A stretch of DNA of 12,535 nt from CAZSVE01 sp964610175 (GTDB lineage Bacteria; Pseudomonadota; Gammaproteobacteria; HK1). Where the stretch lies: assembly GCA_964610175.1 (NCBI GenBank), contig CAZSVE010000087.1:1-12535 (forward strand). The letters are read 5' to 3'. The notes beneath the pieces were generated by a model. That model made no database searches, was not told the DNA's origin, and was given only the letters and a program-made list of their open reading frames with translations. Within the stretch, counting starts at the first letter, position 1, and every line of letters begins with the position of its first letter. The translations under genes were made by a program, and so were the position numbers. Below are positions 1 to 5,657 of the stretch, one piece after another.

Positions 1-54
1 ATAGCCTTCCGTGATCAGGGCGTGAAAGTCGGCAATGCCGTAGGGGAATTTCAT
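1..54 (-). CDS. AAA-ATPase-like / PD-(D/E)XK nuclease family protein, N-terminal fragment
   Basis: Only the first 18 codons are present; the gene runs off the left edge. The peptide begins MKFPYGIADFHALITEGY. This matches the opening of the AAA-ATPase-like family (formerly DUF1703 proteins), which typically start with a K-F-P-Y-G-I-x-D-F-x-x-L-I/I-x-E-x-Y pattern followed by a YVDKT-like segment. Those proteins pair an N-terminal P-loop ATPase-like domain with a C-terminal PD-(D/E)XK nuclease-like domain, have no settled function, and are often multicopy in repeat-rich genomes. The start is the ATG whose complement is 52-54. The assignment rests on the opening motif alone, because no Walker motif is inside the window. 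Confidence 0.6.
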   Translation of the reverse strand, partial: MKFPYGIADFHALITEGY

Positions 55-97
55 GGATGGTTTTGCTCCGCAATATTACGGCACACTTCGGGTGTGA

Positions 98-146
98 TTT
101 GTTTATTTCCTGCTCATCTTCGCAAATGAATCGCCCATTTTACAAG
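98..146 (+). repeat. Module A, 5' half copy
   Basis: This stretch matches the left half of repeat module A. Its landmarks are a TTTATTTCC(C/T)GCTC block, then TTCGCAAATGA, then TTTTACAA. The same order recurs at 607-707, 3323-3456 and 8633-8748, and inverted at 344-451 and 4014-4126. The copy stops where module C begins. Confidence 0.6.
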
Positions 147-343
147 ACGCTAATTCAGTTCGTTATCCGGGAAATCTTGAACAAAACGATCAAAAGCTTT
201 TTGTCCCCTGTAGGGAGCGCCCTCCGTGACGTTCCGTGGATTGGCGCAATTTTACGGAACGCCGCGGAGGCTGTTCCCTACACGAAATTGCAAATGACAA
301 AGTCCTTTTTGGTTCCGGCTATGCCGGGTTGGGTATCGGAAAA
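147..343 (+). repeat. Module C, copy 1
   Basis: This copy shares with 3101-3246 an opening CAGT(T/C)CGTTA(T/C)CC block, an AAAACGAT(C/G)AAAA block and a closing GGTTCCGGC...GGGTTGGGTATCGGAAAA block. The middle differs and carries a CCCTGTAGGGA/TCCCTACA palindromic section. The open frame across it ends in a VPAMPGW-like peptide but has no ribosome binding site and is probably not a gene. Confidence 0.6.
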
Positions 344-451
344 CTAGCGAAGCTTGTGCTCAAACCGACATGACCCAGCATCAGTCAAAGCAAAATTGGT
401 GTTTTGTAAGACTTGACTCATTTGCGAAACTGAGCGGGAAATAAACAAATA
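344..451 (-). repeat. Module A, inverted copy
   Basis: Read leftward this is a nearly full module A. It begins with the GCGGGAAAT-type block at 434-442, passes the TTTGCGAAA and TTTTGTAA blocks, and ends in the degenerate CGAAGCTT block near 347-353. It is closest to the copies at 4014-4126 and 8633-8748. Confidence 0.6.
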
Positions 452-530
452 AAGCTCCCGAGGGGATCGGTGCGCGAACCGAACCCCCTCCCAGTCAGTT
501 CTTTTAGTCTTGGCGCGAAGCGCTAACATG
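452..530 (+). repeat. Module B, copy 1
   Basis: The landmarks are GCTCCCGAGGGGATCGGT, then GCGCGAACCGAACCCC, then TTGGCGCGAAGCGCTAACATG. It can fold into two stem-loops: GAGGGG/CCCCCTC with an inner CGGT/ACCG, and a small GCGC-GAA-GCGC hairpin. Close copies are at 987-1060 and 3276-3320, with a shortened one at 6131-6190. Confidence 0.65.
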
Positions 531-707
531 CTTTGCTCTACTAATACCAAACCATGCCTTCACCGGCTTGAGACGAAGCTTCGTCAGGTTTTTCTCGGTA
601 CATTATTTTGTTTATTTCCCGCTCGGCTTTACAAATGGATCGAATTTCAAGAGTGTTTTACTAATACAAAATTCATGCTTCATTGGTCCGAGGCGCAGCC
701 TCGCTAG
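531..707 (+). repeat. Module A, one partial and one nearly full copy
   Basis: Positions 531-588 match only the right half of module A (CTCTAC...ATACCAAA...ATGC, then CGAAGCTTCG). Positions 607-707 match the full module, from TTTATTTCCCGCTC through a CATGCTTCAT block to GCCTCGCTAG. Together with the preceding modules they make a head-to-tail and inverted mosaic that fills the gene-free stretch left of the tRNA. Confidence 0.6.
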
Positions 708-809
708 TTCTCCATTGGTTCTGGTTACGAGAAAACTTGTCTGCGTGGTCTGGTGTAAGGCAATGGGTGAACGGGTTCTTTGAATTGTGCTTGCTTTGCG
801 AAATTCTCC

Positions 810-838
810 TTGACGGGAATCGATCTTACGGGTTTAAT
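810..838 (+). promoter_or_regulatory. Sigma-70 promoter of tRNA-Phe
   Basis: A -35 hexamer TTGACG (810-815) and a -10 hexamer TTTAAT (833-838) are separated by exactly 17 bases. The predicted start, near 845, lies about six bases before the mature tRNA 5' end. The placement makes this a convincing dedicated tRNA promoter. Confidence 0.65.
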
Positions 839-850
839 AACGAGCTTCCT

Positions 851-923
851 GGCCAGGTAGCTCAGTCGGTAGAGCAGTGGACTGAAAATCCTCGTGTCGG
901 TGGTTCGATTCCGCCCCTGGCCA
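851..923 (+). tRNA. pheT-like tRNA: tRNA-Phe (anticodon GAA)
   Basis: A complete 73-nt cloverleaf is visible. The acceptor stem GGCCAGG (851-857) pairs perfectly with CCTGGCC (916-922). The D arm is GCTC/GAGC, the anticodon loop CTGAAAA places GAA at 884-886, the variable loop is GTGTC, and the T arm is GGTGG-TTCGATT-CCGCC. The discriminator base is A923. Two points are odd. The anticodon stem GTGGA/TCCTC has a U-U mismatch at standard pair 28-42 (positions 878 and 892). The bases after the discriminator are CCC rather than CCA, so the CCA tail is not encoded and would need a CCA-adding enzyme. The gene has its own promoter upstream and terminator downstream, which argues that it is expressed. 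Confidence 0.95.
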
Positions 924-933
924 CCCTATAACC

Positions 934-971
934 AAAGGCTCACGTTGGGTATTCCTACGTGGGCCTTTTTT
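934..971 (+). terminator. Rho-independent terminator of tRNA-Phe
   Basis: A 12-bp stem, AAAGGCTCACGT (934-945) with ACGTGGGCCTTT (957-968), contains one G-T wobble and closes an 11-base loop. It runs into a six-T tract at 966-971. It begins 11 bases after the tRNA. Confidence 0.9.
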
Positions 972-986
972 CAAGGTGTCGGGAAA

Positions 987-1060
987 ATGAAGCTCCCGAT
1001 GGGATCGGTACGCGAACCGAACCCCATCCCCTTTCAGTCCTGGCGCGAAGCGCTAACATG
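987..1060 (+). repeat. Module B, copy 2
   Basis: The sequence is very similar to 452-530: AAGCTCCCGATGGGATCGGT, GCGAACCGAACCCC, then GGCGCGAAGCGCTAACATG. It starts shortly after the tRNA terminator and ends 14 bases before the amrS start codon, so any transcript from upstream would carry it in the 5' leader. Confidence 0.65.
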
Positions 1061-1074
1061 TTCCTCATGGTGCC

Positions 1075-2100
1075 ATGGAATCGGAATATTTTCCCTCGCG
1101 CCATTGGCGTTTACTCACCGATGGACGGGTGCAATGCAACGTTTGTCCCCGCACCTGCACGTTGCGGGAGGGGCAACACGGTCTTTGCTTTGTCCGGATG
1201 AATCACGTCGGCACACTGGCTCTGACTACCTATGGACGTTCCACCGGATTTGCCGTCGATCCCATCGAAAAAAAGCCGCTCAACCACTTTCTGCCAGGGT
1301 CGTCCATTCTCTCTTTCGGTACGGCGGGTTGCAATCTCACCTGTAAGTTTTGTCAAAACTGGCACATGAGCAAGGCCCGCCAGATGGATCGTCTCATGGC
1401 CCGTGCATCACCGATTGAGATTTCGCACATGGCGGAGCGTTCGAATTGCAGAAGTGTCGCCTATACCTATAACGATCCGATAATCTTCATGGAGTATGCC
1501 GTGGATACGGCGAAGGCCTGCCGGGGGCGCGGTATTTTCTCCGTAGCGGTAACCGCGGGTTATATCCATGGCGGAGCGCGTAAGGAATTTTTCGGCGAAA
1601 TGGACGCGGCCAATGTGGATCTCAAGGGGTTTACGGAGGGATTTTACAAGCGGCTTTGTAGCGGTCGTCTTCAGGTAGTCCTGGATACACTTCGTTATCT
1701 TAAACATGAGACGTCGGTCTGGTTCGAACTTACCACCCTGCTGGTTCCGGGTTTTAATGACGGGAATCGGGAGATCGACGCCATGACCTCTTGGGTGGTG
1801 GAAAACCTGGGGCCAGGTGTTCCCATGCATTTCACCGCCTTTCATCCGGATTACCGAATGCGCGATATACCGCCCACGCCGGTTGTCACCCTACGCCGCG
1901 CGCGGGAGATCGCGCTTGCCAATGGGGTTCGCTATGCCTACACCGGGAATGTCCATGATCCGGAGGGGCAAAGCACGTATTGCCATCATTGTGGCACCTG
2001 TCTGATCGGGCGGGATCGGTACACCATCACGGCCTGGAATCTCACCGATGGCGGGCATTGCACGAACTGTAAAACTGCCTGCGAGGGAATTTGGCGGTGA
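1075..2100 (+). CDS. amrS: AmmeMemoRadiSam-system radical SAM enzyme AmrS
   Basis: The 341-residue product has the full layout of the AmrS family. An N-terminal cysteine cluster (C21, C24, C28, C38, in a CNVCPRTC...GLCFVR context) is followed by the radical SAM motif CNLTCKFC (C86, C90, C93), which binds a 4Fe-4S cluster and S-adenosylmethionine. A C-terminal cysteine-rich tail (TYCHHCGTC near 308-316, HCTNCKTAC near 330-338) ends in a G-x-W motif. Family members usually sit beside genes for a Memo-like protein and an AMMECR1-domain protein, but neither is in this window. The substrate of the system is not established. The ATG at 1075 is chosen because the cysteine cluster follows at the usual distance; there is no clear Shine-Dalgarno sequence, and a module B repeat ends 14 bases upstream. 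It looks like a single-gene unit. Confidence 0.9.
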   Translation: MESEYFPSRHWRLLTDGRVQCNVCPRTCTLREGQHGLCFVRMNHVGTLALTTYGRSTGFAVDPIEKKPLNHFLPGSSILSFGTAGCNLTCKFCQNWHMSKARQMDRLMARASPIEISHMAERSNCRSVAYTYNDPIIFMEYAVDTAKACRGRGIFSVAVTAGYIHGGARKEFFGEMDAANVDLKGFTEGFYKRLCSGRLQVVLDTLRYLKHETSVWFELTTLLVPGFNDGNREIDAMTSWVVENLGPGVPMHFTAFHPDYRMRDIPPTPVVTLRRAREIALANGVRYAYTGNVHDPEGQSTYCHHCGTCLIGRDRYTITAWNLTDGGHCTNCKTACEGIWR

Positions 2101-2120
2101 CGGCCCCTATCGGACAGATG

Positions 2121-2151
2121 GTTAGGAAGTTCGTTCCCCGAACTTCCTAAC
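2121..2151. other. Perfect 13-bp hairpin downstream of amrS
   Basis: GTTAGGAAGTTCG (2121-2133) pairs perfectly with CGAACTTCCTAAC (2139-2151) around a five-base loop, TTCCC. It begins 20 bases after the amrS stop. No T tract follows, so it is not a standard intrinsic terminator. It may be a REP-like palindrome, an RNA 3'-end protector or a factor-dependent terminator. Confidence 0.6.
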
Positions 2152-2186
2152 GAGGCTTCGCTTTGAGGCGATGAAACGAAGGGATT
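2149..2186 (-). repeat. Module A, short degenerate fragment
   Basis: The GAGGCTTCGCTTTGAGGCGATGAA block resembles the inverted right end of module A (compare 8715-8745 read leftward). It directly abuts the hairpin at 2121-2151. Only about 38 bases are recognisable. Confidence 0.4.
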
Positions 2187-2270
2187 GAGAGTGATTCCCC
2201 GATTCCCTCATTGGAAACCGCGATACGCAGCGCCATAGCTTGATGAAAAATCGCATTTTTTACCAACCTG

Positions 2271-2648
2271 CTATGGCCTGAAGGTCTTGATGTCGAGTTC
2301 TTTGATCGCTTTGAAGTGTTTCGTGTTCCCCGTGCACAGGGTCATGCCGTTTTCGACTGCCGTCGCCGCGATAATTGCATCGCCCACTCTTACCGCGTGG
2401 GTTAATGTGTATTCTTCGATATAGATTGACGCCCGATGTCCAATCTTCGGGGTTAAGGGCAGGATCGAGAAGTTCATCGCGTTGATGAATGAGCTTATGG
2501 TCTTGAGATGCTTGCTGTTTTTCGCGGATTGTTGCAGCTCCATGTATGTGAAGATCGATATCGCTAATTCAGGAGTGTCTCGAATGACGTTGGCAGCCTT
2601 TGCGTTTCCTCGTTGAACCCAAATAAGGATATCGGTGTCAAATATCAA
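2271..2648 (-). CDS. vapC: PIN-domain toxin of a VapBC-type system
   Basis: This is a 125-residue PIN-domain protein, the normal size for VapC toxins, which act as Mg2+-dependent endoribonucleases. The conserved acidic residues are present: D4 in the opening FDTD, an E in the YMELQQ segment, and a D in VGDAIIAATA. The late TGNTKHF segment matches the usual T-x-N-x-x-x-F motif. Translation starts at a TTG (complement of 2646-2648) that lies inside the last codons of the antitoxin gene, so the two frames overlap by 11 bases. This suggests translational coupling with low toxin output. The stop is TAG at 2271-2273. No alternative ATG would keep the essential first aspartate. Confidence 0.88.
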   Translation of the reverse strand: MIFDTDILIWVQRGNAKAANVIRDTPELAISIFTYMELQQSAKNSKHLKTISSFINAMNFSILPLTPKIGHRASIYIEEYTLTHAVRVGDAIIAATAVENGMTLCTGNTKHFKAIKELDIKTFRP

Positions 2649-2871
2649 AACGTTCTCTCCGGAGATCGTCCAGGCTTGTGTCGCCCTCTGTTGGGTGATT
2701 CATGCCAAAGAAGGGGTGCGTGGTGGGATCGATGCGGCTGCGTTCCTCGGGGACGGGCTTTAGGATTGCTTTGGTTTTACCCCGATAAGTGATTGCTACC
2801 ACTTCATTTCTATCGACGGCGCAAAGAACGTCCTTCATTTTGTAACGAAGGTCGAGGATTGATGCTTCCAT
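2638..2871 (-). CDS. vapB: Phd/YefM-like antitoxin partner of VapC
   Basis: This is a 77-residue protein that I start at the ATG complementary to 2869-2871, because AAGGAG lies eight bases upstream; a longer in-frame opening would cross the promoter. The N-terminal half (RYKMKDVLCAVDRNEVVAIT, then YRGKTKAIL) follows the Phd/YefM antitoxin pattern of a helix, an E-V-V-x-I-T strand and an R-G-K-x-x-A segment, which forms the DNA-binding dimer. The C-terminal half, ending LDDLRRERFDI, is the kind of tail that wraps the toxin. Small antitoxins diverge fast, so the family assignment is moderate while the partner role is strongly supported by the overlap with the toxin. Autorepression through the palindrome at 2890-2903 is inferred. 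Confidence 0.8.
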   Translation of the reverse strand: MEASILDLRYKMKDVLCAVDRNEVVAITYRGKTKAILKPVPEERSRIDPTTHPFFGMNHPTEGDTSLDDLRRERFDI

Positions 2872-2889
2872 GGGATTCTCCTTCTTGTA

Positions 2890-2903
2890 TATATTCGAAT
2901 ATA
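2890..2903. promoter_or_regulatory. Palindromic operator of the vapBC operon
   Basis: TATATTCGAATATA is a perfect 14-bp palindrome centred on TTCGAA, 18 bases upstream of the antitoxin start and overlapping the likely -10 element. This is the expected position for an antitoxin or complex autorepressor site. Confidence 0.6.
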
Positions 2904-2928
2904 CATCAAGCACTCCCAGGTAAGTCAA
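2898..2928 (-). promoter_or_regulatory. Probable vapBC promoter
   Basis: Reading leftward, TTGACT (complement of 2923-2928) and TATATT (complement of 2898-2903) are spaced 19 bases apart, slightly long. The -10 hexamer lies within the palindrome at 2890-2903. Confidence 0.45.
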
Positions 2929-2951
2929 TCACTTCACCAGGTAAGTCAATC
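2916..2951. repeat. Two 15-bp direct repeats upstream of vapBC
   Basis: CCAGGTAAGTCAATC occurs at 2916-2930 and again at 2937-2951, identical, with a 21-base period (two helical turns). Each copy contains the complement of TTGACT, so the -35 element is duplicated. It could be a regulatory iteron or a small tandem duplication. Confidence 0.75.
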
Positions 2952-2963
2952 CAGTTCAAGTCT

Positions 2964-2984
2964 ATTAGCGAAGCTTCGCCAGGT
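2964..2984 (+). repeat. Module A, right-end fragment
   Basis: The TTAGCGAAGCTTCGCCAGG block equals the right end of the copy at 8633-8748. From here to 3100 I see no other recognisable element. Confidence 0.4.
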
Positions 2985-3100
2985 GTTTCAGCGAAACGGT
3001 TTCACGGAAACAGATTGATCGTAGCCATGGAAACCATGCAGACTACCGATAGCGTGAATCGTGGGGCAATCGAAAGCGATCGATCATCGTGTATCAGGCG

Positions 3101-3246
3101 ATTATTTCAGTCCGTTACCCGTGAAATCTCGAATAAAACGATGAAAAAATTTGCTTTTTGTCAAAAATTTCTCGGTCGAAGTGGCACCCATTGTTCTTTG
3201 TCCGGAGGACTTTGGTTCCGGCCATGTTGGGTTGGGTATCGGAAAA
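3101..3246 (+). repeat. Module C, copy 2
   Basis: It matches 147-343 at both ends: CAGTCCGTTACCCGTGAAATC at the start and GGTTCCGGCC...GGGTTGGGTATCGGAAAAA at the end. A module B copy follows, as the order C-then-B also suggests near 6131 and 975. Confidence 0.6.
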
Positions 3247-3275
3247 ACATATCCCGATAAAACCGGTGTGTACAT

Positions 3276-3320
3276 CAAGCCCCATCCCGCTTCAATCTTG
3301 GCGCGAAGCGCTGACGTGTT
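3276..3320 (+). repeat. Module B, copy 3 (left end lost)
   Basis: AAGCCCCATCCCGCTTCAATCTTGGCGCGAAGCGCTGACGTGTT matches the right half of module B at 452-530 and 987-1060. The GGGATCGGT half is missing. Confidence 0.6.
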
Positions 3321-3322
3321 CC

Positions 3323-3456
3323 GTTGATTTCCCGATCATCTTCGCAAATGAGCGATGAGCCAGGTTTTGTAAAACACCTTTTTACGAAAAAACGCTGATT
3401 TTGCTCTACCGATACCAAATCATGCTTCATCGGCTCGAAGCGAGGCTTCACTAGCG
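3323..3456 (+). repeat. Module A, full copy abutting ccmG
   Basis: The full order of module A is present: GATTTCCCGATCATCTTCGC, AAATGAG, TTTTGTAAAAC, CTCTACCGATACCAAATCATG, CTTCATCGGCTCGAAGCGAGG, CTAGCG. A short extra segment near 3373-3393 repeats the TTTTACGAAAAAACG theme. It ends two bases before the ccmG start codon. Confidence 0.65.
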
Positions 3457-3458
3457 TA

Positions 3459-4010
3459 ATGAATGACAAAATGAAGAATATCTTTACTCCTCTTCTTGTC
3501 CCCGCCGTTTTCATTGCCCTCATCGCATTGCTGTGGGCAGGACTGGGGCGCGATCCGCGGCTGGTCCCATCGCCGCTGATCGGCAAACCGCTACCTGCGT
3601 TCGAACTGCCCCGGGTTCGAGACCCGGAGGCGATTCTGCGTTCCACGGATTTCCTGGGAAAGGTGTCACTGCTCAATGTTTGGGCAACCTGGTGCGTGTC
3701 CTGTCGGCGAGAGCATGGGTTTCTCATGGCATTGGCCGAAAGCGGAGAGGTTCCCGTCTTCGGACTCAATTACAAGGATGATCGGGCCAGTGCCGTGGCA
3801 TGGCTGGATCGGGTGGGGGACCCGTATGTGGCGAGTGTCTATGATCCGGAGGGGCGCATGGGCCTGGACCTCGGTGTGTATGGTACGCCGGAGACCTTCA
3901 TCATCGATGCCGAAGGCATTATTCGCTACAAGCGCGTCGGTCCCATCACCAAGAGCGTGTGGCGGGATGGCATGTTGCCCGTTATCCGCGACTTGAAGCA
4001 GGAACGATGA
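3459..4010 (+). CDS. ccmG: CcmG/DsbE-type periplasmic thioredoxin (cytochrome c maturation)
   Basis: This is a 183-residue membrane-anchored thioredoxin-fold protein, about the usual CcmG length. Residues 9-27 form an N-terminal transmembrane anchor. The thioredoxin-like domain follows with the active site W78-C79-V80-S81-C82 in an NVWATWCVSCRREH context, and with the G-x-Y-G-T-P segment whose P144 is the cis-proline beside the active site. CcmG reduces apocytochrome c or its partner CcmH so that heme can be attached in the periplasm. No other ccm gene is in the window, so it is either split from its operon or a TlpA-like relative with another client. No clear Shine-Dalgarno sequence precedes the ATG, because repeat module A reaches to within two bases; an in-frame ATG at codon 5 is an alternative start. 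Confidence 0.83.
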   Translation: MNDKMKNIFTPLLVPAVFIALIALLWAGLGRDPRLVPSPLIGKPLPAFELPRVRDPEAILRSTDFLGKVSLLNVWATWCVSCRREHGFLMALAESGEVPVFGLNYKDDRASAVAWLDRVGDPYVASVYDPEGRMGLDLGVYGTPETFIIDAEGIIRYKRVGPITKSVWRDGMLPVIRDLKQER

Positions 4011-4013
4011 TCC

Positions 4014-4126
4014 GGCGGGGCTTCACCTCGATCCGATGAAGCACGATTTGGCATGGGTAGAGAAAATCGGCGTTTTGTAAAACTTGACTGATTTGCGAGG
4101 ATGAGCGGGAAATCGACAAATAGAGA
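4014..4126 (-). repeat. Module A, inverted copy overlapping the ribD 5' end
   Basis: Read leftward this is a full module A: TCGATTTCCCGCTCATCCTCGC, AAATCAG, TTTTACAAAAC, CTCTACCCATGCCAAATCGTG, CTTCATCGG. It extends across the annotated ribD ATG at 4101 and covers about the first eight codons. Confidence 0.65.
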
Positions 4127-5273
4127 GGAGCAGCCGATCCCCGATCCCGCCCAATCGGTCGTCGATCGCCGATTCATGGCAAGGGCCTTGCAGCTGGCGC
4201 GCCGTGGTCTCGACACCACCGACCCCAATCCTCGTGTGGGCTGCGTGCTGGTGCGGGAGGGAAATATTGTCGGGGAGGGGTGGCACGAATACGCCGGTGC
4301 TCCCCATGCCGAGCGCAATGCCCTCGCCCAGGCCGGGGAGTCGGCGTTTTCTGCCACCGCTTATGTGACTCTGGAACCCTGCTGCCATTTCGGGCGCACC
4401 GCGCCATGCACCGAGGCCCTCGTGGCGGCGGGCGTGGCGCGCGTCGTCGGGGCCATGCCGGATCCCAATTCTCTCGTGGCAGGCCAGGGATTCGCGGCAC
4501 TTTCTCGGGCCGGGGTTGCGGTGGAGACCGGTGTTTTGGCCGCGGAAGCTGCCTTGCTCAATCCTGGGTTTATCATGCGCATGGAACGCGGCAGGCCCTT
4601 CGTGCGTTGCAAGCTGGCCATGAGCCTCGATGGTCGCACCGCTATGTCTTCGGGGGAGAGCCAGTGGATCACGGGGCCCGCGGCGAGGCGCGACGTGCAG
4701 CGCTTGAGGGCACGGAGTTCCGCTGTCATGACCGGCATCGGAACGGTGCTTGCCGACAACCCCTCCCTGACGGTTCGTCCCGAACAATTTGGCGCGGCAA
4801 CGGCACGTAGGCCGCTCCGGCAGCCGATCCGCGTGGTCTTGGACCCGGGACTGGCAACGCCGCCACAGGCCACCATTCTGCAATCCTCCATCGCCCCCAT
4901 CACCCTGATCGCCGCCTTGGGGCACCATTCCGAGCGCCGGGCCGAGATCATGCGACGAACCGGTGCCAAGGTGGTCGCGCTGCCAGGCGGGCGGGATTTC
5001 GTCGATCTCTTCCGCGTCATGGAATATCTCGCCGCGGAAGAGATCAACGAGGTGTTATTGGAAAGCGGTGCGCGCTTAGCTGGGGCCATGCTGCGCGCCG
5101 GTCTCCTGGATGAACTGATCGTCTATGTGGCGCCGACCATCATGGGCAGTGGCGCCCGCGCCCTGTTCGAGCTTCCCGAGATCGGGCGCATGAGTCAACG
5201 GTACCAGTTGAAGATCGCCGAACTCCGCGCCGTTGGCCGGGATTGGCGCATTACCGCCCGCGTTCGGCGGTAG
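4101..5273 (+). CDS. ribD: Bifunctional riboflavin biosynthesis deaminase/reductase RibD
   Basis: The 390-residue product carries out two consecutive steps of riboflavin synthesis. It deaminates diaminohydroxyphosphoribosylaminopyrimidine, then reduces the ribose side chain with NADPH. The N-terminal deaminase domain (about 26-150) has the zinc-site motifs H69-A-E71 and P-C94-C-x(7)-C103 in a PCCHFGRTAPC context. The reductase domain (about 163-388) begins KLAMSLDGRTA and contains the D-N-P-x-L-T and E-S-G-A motifs. E. coli RibD is 367 residues and aligns from M26 here (MARALQLARRG). The first 25 residues are therefore an extension, partly encoded by the inverted repeat at 4014-4126. ATG 4101 has a poorly spaced GAGG; ATG 4176 has no binding site. 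An AGAGGAG sits at 4124-4130. No other rib gene is in view. Confidence 0.93.
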   Translation: MSGKSTNREEQPIPDPAQSVVDRRFMARALQLARRGLDTTDPNPRVGCVLVREGNIVGEGWHEYAGAPHAERNALAQAGESAFSATAYVTLEPCCHFGRTAPCTEALVAAGVARVVGAMPDPNSLVAGQGFAALSRAGVAVETGVLAAEAALLNPGFIMRMERGRPFVRCKLAMSLDGRTAMSSGESQWITGPAARRDVQRLRARSSAVMTGIGTVLADNPSLTVRPEQFGAATARRPLRQPIRVVLDPGLATPPQATILQSSIAPITLIAALGHHSERRAEIMRRTGAKVVALPGGRDFVDLFRVMEYLAAEEINEVLLESGARLAGAMLRAGLLDELIVYVAPTIMGSGARALFELPEIGRMSQRYQLKIAELRAVGRDWRITARVRR

Positions 5274-5284
5274 CCCGTAGTTGT

Positions 5285-5398
5285 GTAGGATGGGCAAAGG
5301 CGCCTGATTCGTTACGAAGCGCCGTGCCCATCATGGATAAAAGATGAAAGGTAATGCATCACGATGGGCACGGCGCGCAGCAATTTTGCCCATCCTAC
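5285..5398. repeat. Palindromic REP/MITE-like element D, copy 1
   Basis: The element is bounded by GTAGGATGGGCAAA and the inverted TTTTGCCCATCCTAC. It has a second internal inverted pair, GCCGTGCCCATCATGG against CACGATGGGCACGGCGC. The nested hairpins resemble REP/BIME sequences that are mobilised by RAYT-type transposases. The element starts 12 bases after the ribD stop and may also act as its transcript end. The matching copy is at 6241-6347. Confidence 0.8.
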
Positions 5399-5657
5399 CG
5401 TGCCTACCGCGCTCGATGGAGAATGGTCATGGAAAGTGATTGGTGTTCCGTGATGGTGTCATAGTGGTTTGCGCATCGTGCTTTGGTAAGGTACCCTCCT
5501 GGTTATCAAAACTACACGGGGGGCGGGTATTTCAGGAGAGTGATTTCTTGGCGGATGGAAACCGCGCCTAGTGAGGGTCCCCCGAATTCAATGGGAATTC
5601 GTCACGACTTTATGTGACCTGTTTCTGGCCAATCGAAAACTACACTGGAGATAGACC
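5399..5657 (+). other. Intergenic leader of the glycine-rich protein gene, possible structured 5' region
   Basis: No gene is seen. A weak promoter is possible (TTGCGC 5469-5474, TACCCT 5492-5497, 17-base spacer). Downstream lie a CTCCTG/CAGGAG inverted pair (near 5496-5538), a GCGG/CCGC hairpin near 5552-5567, two GAATTC sites and a GTCAC-N8-GTGAC inverted pair (5601-5618). The ten-base AAAACTACAC occurs twice, near 5508 and 5637. I could not match this to a known riboswitch. A good Shine-Dalgarno GGAG precedes the ATG at 5658 at normal spacing. Confidence 0.35.

Noticed and set aside
57..347. A 96-codon rightward open frame ending in a VPAMPGW-like peptide.
   Set aside because: It lies entirely in repeat modules A and C, has no ribosome binding site and no domain; a similar peptide reading in the other C copy (3158-3358) reflects the shared repeat.
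98..707. A possible CRISPR array, because short motifs recur many times.
   Set aside because: Units are 50-200 bases, diverged, in both orientations and irregularly spaced; there are no constant repeats with unique spacers and no cas genes.
2232..2277. GCCATAGC/GCTATGGC as a terminator for the toxin gene.
   Set aside because: The stem spans a 30-base loop, overlaps the toxin stop and lacks a following T tract; the inner AAAAAT/ATTTTT pair is too AT-rich to call.
4023..4928. A 301-codon leftward open frame opposite ribD.
   Set aside because: It is a codon-bias shadow of ribD; the ribD strand carries all deaminase and reductase motifs.
5601..5618. GTCAC-N8-GTGAC as a CRP-like site.
   Set aside because: The half-sites point the wrong way and the spacing differs from TGTGA-N6-TCACA.
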